Assembly (NCBI GenBank): GCA_963922205.1
Contig: CAWUHX010000004.1
Span: 1,178,001-1,242,000, forward strand
Length of the DNA: 64,000 nucleotides
Source: Romanomermis culicivorax
Taxonomy: Eukaryota > Nematoda > Enoplea > Mermithida > Mermithidae
Reading direction: 5' to 3'
The position numbers and the translations under genes are program-made. Shown here piece after piece: positions 54,576 to 64,000 of the stretch. A model generated the notes under the pieces. That model searched no databases and was not told the origin of the DNA. It saw nothing but the letters and a program-made list of their open reading frames with translations. Each line of letters begins with the position of its first letter. Position 1 is the stretch's first letter.

Positions 54576-56016
54576 GAAATTCAGTAAAAGTTGTAGAAAG
54601 CCTGAGGAAGGTAGTAGGATTACCACCAAAACGTTGCCTATCCGTATTGTTCTGTTACATACATTGTATTGTTGCATTATATCATGTGTTATATTGTGTT
54701 TTATAGTAAAGCATTTCACCATTTTTATGCCATTGTACAGGCCAAAAAGCAGACAGCAAAAGTAAACTGGTAGTTTTTAGAGTTGCTCGAATTTTTGTGT
54801 AAAATCATGAAACTATTAGGTTTTGTGTATAAAAAGTTTGCAAGTTTTACCATTTTATGGCTTTATGTACAAAAAATGCAAAGTTTTTGCAAAAACTTTT
54901 AGAGTTGCATGATATTCTATGAGTAAAACCATAAAGCTGTCAGGTCTTATCTATTGAAAGTTTAAGGATTTTACAGTTTTACAGTTTTAAGCACAAAAAT
55001 TTATAAAATTTTTACAAATTTTGAAAACTTTCAACTCTGAATGTGGAATTTCTAAATGCATCACTGCTGTTTCAACCTCGTACTAACTTTTGAATTTTAT
55101 TATAAATCAGCTGTCAATGTCATCATATTTTGTGGGGTCGAGTCACTGTACTTTCTACAGTGATGTGGGGTTTTTTACAAGTTGAAGCGTCAACAATACT
55201 TTTCACACCCTCTATATGGGCCCCACATGTTATACAAATTGTGATAGAATTTCATGCTTGCCCATACTTTCTTCATCCCCTGTATGGTGCCACACATTGT
55301 AAGTGGCTTATTTGAAGCCTGTGTGCTTATAACATGCCTATGTTTAGTGTACCACTGTATGGGCCAATAACAACTTTAGTATGGGTACAACAGGTATCAC
55401 TATAGCTTTTTGTCACATGCTATTTTTCTTGAAAGCACTGTGAACAAGTAGTTCAGGTTACATAAGTCAAAATTATTACTGTATTGAGCACTGTGTTTGT
55501 TACACTTTTTTCCAATTCAAGCTTATTATTGAATGATTTTAAGGAGAGAAAGCAATTAGATTTTAATTTAAACTAGTTTACTTTTGTGAATACAGCTTGT
55601 TAGTCATCAGAAATTAAATAAAATAATGGATTTTTGGAAGTTTTGATGAAGAAAACTGTTGCAGTTGTTATTGCAGATGAATGTCGGATTTAGTTTTCTC
55701 ATTAGCAAAAAAAGGAAAAAGTGTTGCCAGTTCGACATGAAAAAGATGAATTATTGTGTCAAAACCTGAATTTTCCCGATCTCTATGTATTTATCTTTTG
55801 AGACTTGGTCGAGTTTGAATTCTTAGAGCATTGTGGAAGTAATTTTTCAGAAACTCCAAGTTCAACTTCATGTATTTCAAAGTTGTGAAAGTATGATTAT
55901 ATTTTTTGAATGTGCAAAATGTGTAGTGTATTGCAGAGGGCTGTGAATGGCGACCTTTAACTTTTCTCTCTAAATATTGTGTGTGCAGGGACTTTTTCAC
56001 CTTGTGCTCAGTTATC
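54576..56016. other. No gene recognised
   Basis: AT-rich sequence with dispersed short repeats. 'GTATGGGCC' and 'CCCTNTATNGG' words recur between 55200 and 55370. No coding signal was found. Confidence 0.3.
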
Positions 56017-56273
56017 TATAGTCTGTTTTTCTTAAAATGCTTCCAAATTATGCATCTGGAAAGCAAGTACTATGTTATATTTTCAGCATTTCCTGCCAAG
56101 CACCACGTCCTATGAAACTGAAAATTTATGACAAAACTGAGCTAACACTCAGAAATTTTTCACAAACTCAGAGTAAAAGATTCTACCCGAAAAAATTTAT
56201 GTAGAAGATTTTCAAATCACCGCACATTTATGCATTTTTCATTTCAGATGCATTTTATACAAAACAGACTATA
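56017..56273. mobile_element. TATAGTCTG-family MITE
   Basis: Ends TATAGTCTGTTTTTCTTAA and ACAAAACAGACTATA; the target duplication is probably TA. Confidence 0.7.
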
Positions 56274-56588
56274 TTTTCATTTTTGCAAGTGCATCTGTAT
56301 CTATTTTTCCTATAGTGAGGAAGGCAGGTTTTACAAGTAAGTGCCCACCTTATATGAGAGGCACTCTTTGGTGCTTTGGGACTTAATGGAGGTCACTTTC
56401 CATGGGCTAGCTTCTGCCTGACAATGCATGATGCTTAATGGGTAAGTAGCTTTGTCTTCTACTGATGGCCCATGCATATAAGGGTGAGGAGGTATCTGTT
56501 ATGCTGGTCGATTAGCATGGGTATGGTGCATGAGCGCTACCATAGTCAGAAGGGAACCCAAATTGGAAAAAACTACCCTGTACACTTT

Positions 56589-58248
56589 GGCCCAAATTAC
56601 AGAAAGTGGGTTAAACGTGGGTAAGAGTAAGAGTAAAATGGTGGGTAGAATCGTAGGTAAACAAAAGTTAAGTAAAATCTCGGGTAAAATCGTAGGTAAA
56701 TAAAAGTCGAGTAAAATCTCGGGTAGAATCTTAAGTTAAGGCTGGGTAAAAATCAGAGAGAATCGCGGGTAAGATCATGGGTTAAAGATGGGTGAAATCG
56801 TTGATAGAAAAAATAACCCACGATTTTACCCATATCGAGATTACAAAAGGTGGGTAAGGTAAAAGTTGGTTAAAAGTTGGTGAAAAAGACATGAAAATAA
56901 CCTATGATTTTACTCTGCTATTAAGGGGGGTTATATTGACAAGAAGTTTATATTTTTCATGTAAGGCTCGGATTTGATTGGTTCTTTGCATGTTGTCGAT
57001 GTGTTGCAGATTAAACTGAATCTGATGTTAGTAATTGCAATGACCAGAAGTCCGAAAATTCAGAGTTTCCAGAAATTCAATGATCATCATTGTACAAATT
57101 TCAGTACAACAGCATCAGCATAAAGTTGTGATACCAGTGGGTTATTGTCAAAGAACACTTTTTCGAGCTACACTATTGCTCCATAGTGTGACGATTTTGA
57201 AACACATCTTTTGCTTTTCAAACTCTGTTGAGATGAATCAACAGGGTTTTTACATCAATATTTTGATATGTGAATTCGATGAAAATAGTGGCTTTTGATG
57301 AAAACGTTTGAAGCTTGAATAATCTTCCAGAAAATTCTCCTTAGGCTAAAAAAAACAATGACTCCTATGGTCTGTGAGTTAATAAACAAATACCATCTAT
57401 GCTATAACAACTGAAATGCATTGTAGTCTGTTTTTATAGAATGCTTCTAAACCGAAAAATTAACCCTGTCTTTAAAATCGTTTGCACTAAGTCTTTGCTG
57501 AAGAATTTTTTACCCAAAGATTCTTGTCAAGTTTTACAAATCTTCAGTCTTAAATGACATATTGCTTGGCAGAAAATCTTAAAAATATAAAATATTGCTT
57601 GTCTTATGATATTAGGAGTTGCAATCAAAAAACACAGTGAGTTCATCACTCTGGCGCATGGCGAATTCTAAATAGTGATTATTAAGCAAACCAATACCCT
57701 TTACGCTCACAGTAATCCTGTCGGAAAATTCCCTTGTGTGAATTTTATTCCTGCACACAATACAGTAAAGCATAATAATTATTTCAGGATAGCTGCAGTT
57801 ACAGGAGCATGAGCGGATGGCTTACATAATCAGGGAAGTAGCGCATAGTCATGAGAGCTATTGCTTAGAAACGTAAGAAATGTTTCATTGTGAGATATCG
57901 GCATTTTAGTTTTTGGGATACCCTGTTCATATGACTAAAAACAAGCTCACCATGAAAAACATATATAAAAATGATGGGTTGGGTAACCTGCCACTTACCT
58001 ACATTTTGTAATACGAAAACTAAAAAAGTCAGGTAAATTTCCAAGTGAAACATAGGTAGAATCGTTGGTAAAAGACAGGTAAAACGATGGATAAAATCTC
58101 AAGTTAAACTCCGGGTTAAAGATGGGTAGAATCACGGGTAAAATAGAAGGTAAAAGGTGGGTAAAATGGCGGGTTAAACATGGGTAGCATTACCCGAGAT
58201 TTTACTTTTACCTTACTTTCATTTTACCCGCGTTCTGTAATTTGGGCC
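56589..58248. mobile_element. 1.66-kb TIR element with GGTAAAATC word arrays
   Basis: The ends GGCCCAAATTACAGAA and TTCTGTAATTTGGGCC are perfect 16-bp inverted repeats flanked by TTT on both sides. GGGTAAAATC, GGGTAGAATC and similar words are repeated about a dozen times at 56610-56900 and again at 58040-58200, mostly on the same strand. GGCC ends and a 3-bp duplication suggest PIF/Harbinger, but no transposase is present. Confidence 0.72.
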
Positions 58249-58606
58249 TTTGTGTGTTGAAGGAGAATTTTCGTACTCATTTTGGGTCTGCATTCATTAC
58301 GAACATAGGGATGATAATGAATCAACTTTTTTCATATTATATCTCCCTGGTTATCATCACGAAAAACGACATGCGATTTTTTGACTACTAAATGAGGCAT
58401 ATTATGCACAAAATTATGAATTTCGCGCATCAAAAAAGTGAAGTATTGACATAAAAATTATTGACTTGCCAAAGATTACTCATAATCTGAATAAAATTCA
58501 AGTGCGCATTGTGAATACAACTATCTAAGTTGACATAAACTTGAATTCAAGATTGGAGTGTTGCAGACGTCTGAATTTTAATATATGTATGCTTTGATCA
58601 TTCACC

Positions 58607-58834
58607 CATAGTTTGTTTTTCTTGAAATGCTTCTAAATAATGAAAGTCGAAAGAAGTAGTATTCCAGATTTTTACGATTTTCTGATGAACGATATATTCT
58701 ATAAGACTTGAAATTTGTGAGTGTATTAACCTAGCCTTTAACTTTTTTCGAGTAAAAAAATTTATGGTAACAGCCCCATGTAAACTGATTTGTGTCACTT
58801 TTCTACTTGGAGGCTTTTTATAAAACAGACTATA
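58607..58834. mobile_element. TATAGTCTG-family MITE
   Basis: Ends (CA)TAGTTTGTTTTTCTTG and TATAAAACAGACTATA; it shares 'AAATGCTTCTAAAT' with the 56.0-kb copy. An orphan left end (GTAGTCTGTTTTTATAG) is at 57423. Confidence 0.65.
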
Positions 58835-59741
58835 AGTCACAAAACTTACCTGTACAAAACATATGATGACCTAAGTCTAGCTTTTTGGTTATTGGATTGC
58901 TGTGGATGGTAATTTGACAACTTTTTTCATTCTGGTTTCATTCAACATCTTTCAAAAGTCACTCCTATTAGATCCAATATTTTGTAATTTGGCCATTCTA
59001 TAGCATTTTCGTTGTTTTTTTCGAAATTCGTAAATTCTTCCAGAATTCGCGTTAGATTCGCATTAAACTATCGATTTTTTTTTAAATTTAAAGCTCAAGC
59101 CATGATTGCATTCACCAAAGTCCATTGTGTACGATGCGAGTAAAGGAATACTGTCTGGTATCTTGTTTTTTCTGATTCCTAGACTTCTATCTCTGATTTG
59201 ATGATGTTATCACTATCACTTTCTTCATTAGGTCATTGTTCAGAATTTTTGCATACAAAAGTGTTTTATACAGGAATACCACATCAACAATAACACAAAG
59301 TGTGCCACATTTTGTTATTGTAACAGGGTGATCACATAGATGACCCTTTCTGTGAATGTTATTTTTTTGTTGGATTTTTGGTTTTTCAGATTTTGTTGTT
59401 GGACAGGGCCATTCTGTTGCTGGACAACAAAGTATTTCCAATGCCCGTCATTGTTTTATGAACACGATGCATGATAAAACCACAGTAACTTTCAACACAA
59501 AGTGTATGCAGCATTTTTTTCTGATTTGGTAGCACTTGTGACTATGGTAGCACTCATCCACTAGGTAGTGCTACTCCGTTCCAATCGATTAGCATAACTT
59601 ATTCATAAATAAACAATAATAAATAAAGACAAGAACAAAATAAGATGAATGAATAGTTAGCCAAAGGCCTAAATATTTATACAGGAAAAATGACGTGCAC
59701 ATAAATTTGCATAGTCTGCAGTGGACGAAAAATAAGACTTA
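58835..59741. other. No gene recognised; one Cys-containing minus-strand frame
   Basis: An 84-codon minus frame at 59187-59441 contains KGHLCDHPVTITKCGTLC. No family was recognised, and its chance nature cannot be excluded. Confidence 0.25.
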
Positions 59742-60741
59742 AGGCCCTGTCATACTTTGCCATGAGGTATCACGCGCCCCACACGGCACCAGTTGTCCTA
59801 TTCATACTAACAAGCGGTGCCATACAGTGCCGCTTTTTTACGTTTGAATTTTGCTCTTCCCAAAAAATGTGTATTGCTCGTCTCGACAAATTCAAAATAC
59901 GAAAAATGCGAAAAAGATGAAACATACGAAAAAAGTCGAAAATTAAAAAGCGCAAAAGAAAAAAAAATCAATCATTCCTGCACGTTGCAGATAAAAGCTT
60001 GCAAAAAAGTCTAGTCTAAAGATTTTGGGTTCTTGCTTCAATTTGCTTCTCATTCCAACGATTAGTGGCTCTTGAACTGCCGAGAAATATCAATTTATAT
60101 GAATTGATTTTGAAAAATTGAATATACGAGTATATACACGGTTATTAATTTACATATGTGCTATATACAGGATCCAGATCTGATGTGGGCCAGTTGGACC
60201 TGCTGTTTAGGACCCAGATTCAAAGTGTATCCATTTTTTTCCCTAGTCTTCGGGAAATCGGGACGTTCAGAGAATAGGGACTAATGCATTTCTCGGGGGA
60301 ATAGGAAATTTATTCATTATTTGGGGAATCGGGACCTATGGGGAATATGGGCTTTTAGACAATGGGGATATTTGCGGAAAAGAGACGTTGGGGGAATAAG
60401 GACACAATCGAAATGTGCAAGTACACTTGCTGTAGATACATGTTTACACCTACTTTGCATATTCATAATTTTTACACATTAATGTCTTCATTGCAAATTG
60501 AGTGATCAACTTCTTAGTAAATCTTCATTGAAAATTAAGTAATCAATTTGGTAAAATAATTTGACAAGTGTCAGAATTCACCATTCAAGTGAAAAATATG
60601 ATTCAACTACATGTGTAGATGTCACAGTATGCAACAATATGTTACAGTGTGGCGCCGCTTTTTAGTATGGATAGAACAACCATCGCTGCGGGGCGCTGCG
60701 CGGTGCTGCACTGTACGCTGCGGTGAAGTATGACAGGGCCT
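59742..60741. mobile_element. 1.0-kb PIF/Harbinger-like non-autonomous element
   Basis: The ends AGGCCCTGTCATACTT and AAGTATGACAGGGCCT are perfect inverted repeats. Homology continues inward about 90 bp (GCGCCCC, GTTGTCCTATTCATACTA and their counterparts). TTA is duplicated at 59739-59741 and 60742-60744, matching the TWA target preference of PIF/Harbinger. An array of GGGGAATNGGGAC words lies at 60240-60410. Confidence 0.78.
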
Positions 60742-60744
60742 TTA

Positions 60745-61010
60745 AGCCGGAACTTGAGCTGGTGCTCAGCAACAGCTTCGCTAAGTTGCAGCTTAACTTC
60801 TCAGTAATACCAACTTGAGCTGAAGCTTAACCAAATCCCATCTTAACTTTCCACACAGAAAATATAAAAATTTAGTTAAGCTGCAGCTTAACTCGTCTCC
60901 CTTGCTGAGCACTCGCTTAATTTTTAGTAACACCGCTCCAGCTTAACCAGACGATCTTAAGCTATAGCTCAGACTTGAGCTCTAGCTTTATAGTAATACC
61001 GGCCCTAGCT
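60745..61010. repeat. AGCTTAA-rich palindromic array
   Basis: AGCTTAA, its complement TTAAGCT, and GAGCT words recur about 15 times in both orientations; the right edge ends TAATACCGGCCCTAGC. It may be the right part of a foldback element cut by the 59742-60741 insertion. Confidence 0.5.
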
Positions 61011-61467
61011 CTTCAAGAATTTATTGCATTCACGAGACATACCCTGCCTATAAATTTTATAAAAAATGCACGTCTTTCTCTTCGAATGGCTGTTTTTTCA
61101 TATCAGCACCATCCTGAATAATTACAATTCTTTCAGATGCGCCTCATTAGAGAAGGTTCTAGCGTCATTAAACCACAAAGGTCATGTATAGATATTTTTT
61201 ATCCTAGAAATTATGCAAGGTTCTCTAATCTACACTAAGTTTTTTATTTTGCATTCAAATATTTATAGACCAAAGTGTGGAAATCATGAGAGCAACCCAA
61301 TTCCTTCCACTAATTGGGCTTTGGCTACCTGCAAACCAGAAGGATATGAAAAACGCTCATTAATCATGCATTGATAAAGGTACTTGAAATAAGCAGCTCG
61401 TTCCAATCATTGCTCATAGTATACAAAGTCTAGCATCTTATGACAATTTTCCAAAAACGAGCATTCG

Positions 61468-63748
61468 ATGGATAATTCTACAGTAAACGAACCAGATTTC
61501 TTATGCCACCAGCAAATCCTGGGGGCATTGGGCTATTCCACTTTTTATTTGTGGAATATTGTCGCTTGTTCTCTAGTGATCGTGGCTGCCATTAACGTGT
61601 ACAGAAATTCTACCAATATCAACTATTCTTTTTATATTTTATTGAGCAATTTGTTATTGTCAGATTTTTCGTATTTCTTTTTGTATTTTGTGGCTTTTCT
61701 ACCACAAAATTTTATGTGTGAGACAAGTTATGGTGATCAAGTTTTCGAGATAATGGGAAATTTAGGGTGAGATGAAACTTGATGGAAATTGATTGTGGTC
61801 CTGATTTTTTAAGACCTGATTTTTGATTTGACAGATTTAGGAAGTAGTTGAAAGTTAACTGTCACTTCACACGCCACTTGCCCTTGGCATGAATCTAACA
61901 AACTTGACCAATCAGATTCAAAGAATCTCTGCTCATACTGATGTGAGGTGACATACCCCTAGAGGGCATGATTAAGAACTACATAAATTTCTATTTTATT
62001 TGCGATTATTATTATAATTATTGAAATCTTTGAACCAATAATTTTTGGTTTTGTTATATTTTTCACTAAAATTGTTCCTGCTATTGAAAATGTGGCGACA
62101 TTGCTGATGTTTTCAGTGAAAAATCGGCCCAAATTTTTCTAAGCATTAATGTAAGAATAAATAATTTCTACAAATTTTCATTCTTTAAATGTTTTAGTTT
62201 AGGGGATTTAGATACATTTACACGTGAATGCACATGTGAATAGATAATTATATTTTGAGAATTGATTAATGATCAGAAATTGACCAGTAATGTTGATGAA
62301 ATTTTGACATTCAAAACTTTTGTAAACTTAGCCTAGCCCCTAAGAAAAAAGGATTCCCACACTTTCCAGCATTGTATAGCGTGAAAATGCCCATAAAATT
62401 TGCTAACAGTAATAGAAAATATGCTTAATATAACAAGACAATAACACAGTTGATGATGGACACCAACACAGAGAAGTAAACATAATGATAAATCACCCAT
62501 TTTCTGGTGGCACTTTTGCTTCACCAAGTGACCAAATTAGCATAGATGATCCCCATTTAAACATTGGAAAAGGCGAGAATATGCAAATAATCTAAAATTG
62601 GGTTGTTCTTATCTTAGAGTTTTCTCTTTTTCATGGAAAACAGAATAAATCTCTGTCTTTTCTTTTAGCACTGCATCTTTTGTCGCCCTGAATACGAACA
62701 CTTGGCTGATTTCTATAAACAGATTTTTGGCTATCTGTTTCACGAATTATGGTAAAAAGGTGTTCACAAAGAGAAACACATTTCTACTATGTGCTGGAGC
62801 CTGGTCAATTGGTCTATTGTTTGTAACAGCTAACAGTTTGGTAGGATGCACATCGAGGTAAGTAAAGTCTTGCACACATGAATAATTTTTTATGATGAGG
62901 TCAAATGAGGATCAGTCAGACTGGAAACATTTTTTCTCGAAAAAAAGTTGTTGGAAAGCAGGGTAAAAAAATCTGTTGCCATAGTTTTACAGTCGAGTTG
63001 GAATATCTCTATGTTTGGCGATGACTGGAAACTTCATTCAAATGCTTTGTTCAAATTTCTTTCAATACTTATACCAGGGGAAAGGTCACAGAAGAGCCTA
63101 ATTTAAATGAATTCAATGTGTTTTTGCAGCCTACAGCGCAAAACAGCAAAATAAAAAACTTTCTTCATCAAACTTTGCCATGAAAAACAATATTTTTAGG
63201 TTTTCAGATGCTACCATGTCCTTGACCTTTGGCTGTAAACGTTGGAATCCCATTTTCTCACCACACTCCATCTATTGCTACATTTGCACTTACAGTACTT
63301 TCATATTCTACTTTCATTGTCTGATTGTACTGAAGAAGAAGAGCAGCCAAGTTATTGACCGAAATTTGGCTCAATCGATGCTAAACAAAAACAGCCGTGT
63401 ATTTCGACAAGCTTTGTTGATTTGGCTTTCTTTAGTCACAAGTATGACCAGTAAGTGAATCAGTGTACATTCCACAAAATTATCAACAATGATATGCATT
63501 AGGAAATAGATGAGTCACTTTACAGAGAAAAGAAATAAATTTCTCTATTTTTAGGTTATCGTGTTATGCCTTTTATTACCAATCACATAGTCCACACAAT
63601 TGTCAACGTTTTTTTGGCCTTTTGCTGCCCAAACTTTGTCCCATTGATTCCAGTCATTTTTTCGCGAGAAATCAGATCACAATTAATGTCACTCGTCTGT
63701 TGGAAAGATATCAACCAGGCCAATTATCATGATAGAAACCATGCATGA
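61468..63748 (+). CDS. Seven-transmembrane chemoreceptor-like GPCR, four exons (61468-61766, 62669-62857, 63200-63450, 63555-63748)
   Basis: 933 nt, 310 residues, usual for nematode chemoreceptors. The exon phases are consistent (2, 2, 1) with donors GTGAGA, GTAAGT, GTAAGT and acceptors TTTTAG, TTTTTAG, TTTTTAG. An alternative AG at 63205-63206 would cause an early stop, so 63199 is preferred. TM1 is near FYLWNIVACSLVIVAAINVY and TM2 near YILLSNLLLSDFSYFFLYF. TM3 ends WLISINRFLAICF, an NRF variant of the DRY motif typical of srx-like receptors. TM4-TM6 are evident, and TM7 has CCPNFVPLIPVIFSREIRSQ. The N-terminus is short with an N-glycosylation site (NST). The Srx-type assignment is inference from the TM3 motif. 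Confidence 0.87.
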
Positions 63749-64000
63749 TTGATAAGTAGGTTTTTGAATGTCTATAAATATGAATATTGTGTATAGAAAT
63801 TGAACACTCTTGTACAGTAAAAAAGTTCTATAGAAAAACCAATTTTATCTAAGGAACAGGTATGCCATCAAGAATAAAAAGGGACAAAAAAAGAGAAAAA
63901 AGAATGTCAACCAAGGAGAAAAAAAGAGAACAGATTCATAGTGTAAAGTGCAACTACTCAGTATTCCTAAACAAGTTTGACATGTGACGTACTTTTTTCA

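Overview
The window looks like invertebrate, most likely nematode, nuclear DNA. It is AT-rich, its introns end in (T)nTTTAG or TTTCAG, and it holds a nematode-type serpentine receptor gene and an expanded F-box/LRR-like family, all in heavily nested transposon debris. The assignment to nematodes is inference; no rRNA or mitochondrial marker is present.

Layout. 1-577 is the start of an intact F-box-like gene (minus strand) that runs off the left edge. About 3.0-9.2 kb is a nest of hAT-like, TIR-bounded non-autonomous elements, many with exact 8-bp target duplications. 9.4-13.0 kb is a two-exon paralogue of the F-box-like gene with frameshifts. 13.1-22.0 kb is more nested repeats, including a LINE reverse-transcriptase remnant. 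22,908-39,064 is one young, complete, unusually large (16,157 bp) Ty3/Gypsy-class LTR retroelement. 39.5-43.3 kb holds a third, badly broken F-box-like paralogue. 43.5-46.4 kb holds hAT and mariner transposase remnants. 47,129-50,744 (minus strand) is a four-exon secreted phospholipase A2 gene, assembled here from exons too short to stand out as ORFs. 51.4-60.7 kb is MITEs, tRNA-derived repeats and arrays of short words. 61,468-63,748 is a complete four-exon seven-transmembrane receptor gene.

The LTR element is the most unusual object. Its two 1,457-bp LTRs differ at six positions and are flanked by a 4-bp duplication (AGAA). An open frame of about 2,200 codons downstream of gag encodes, in order, an envelope-like glycoprotein (signal peptide, 16 Cys, 8 N-glycosylation sequons, one membrane anchor), a first retropepsin (DTG), an SR-rich linker, a second retropepsin (DTG), RT, RNase H and integrase. 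An envelope-like module between gag and protease, in frame with pol, and two retropepsins in one polyprotein, both depart from the usual gag-pro-pol-env order. The LTR also carries a run of stem-loops enclosed in part by a 16-bp stem, and the 3.6-kb leader carries an 11-unit array of about 65 bp built on TGACGTCA.

A second theme is the non-autonomous DNA elements. Related copies keep the same body and terminal A-run layout, but the short word repeated beside the A-runs differs between copies (TGGCAC, GAGG, GTGG, TGCAG). Three unrelated elements carry their own direct arrays of a short word (CCCGTCA, GGTAAAATC, GGGGAATNGGGAC). Coordinates of repeat ends come from TIR and target-site-duplication matching by eye.
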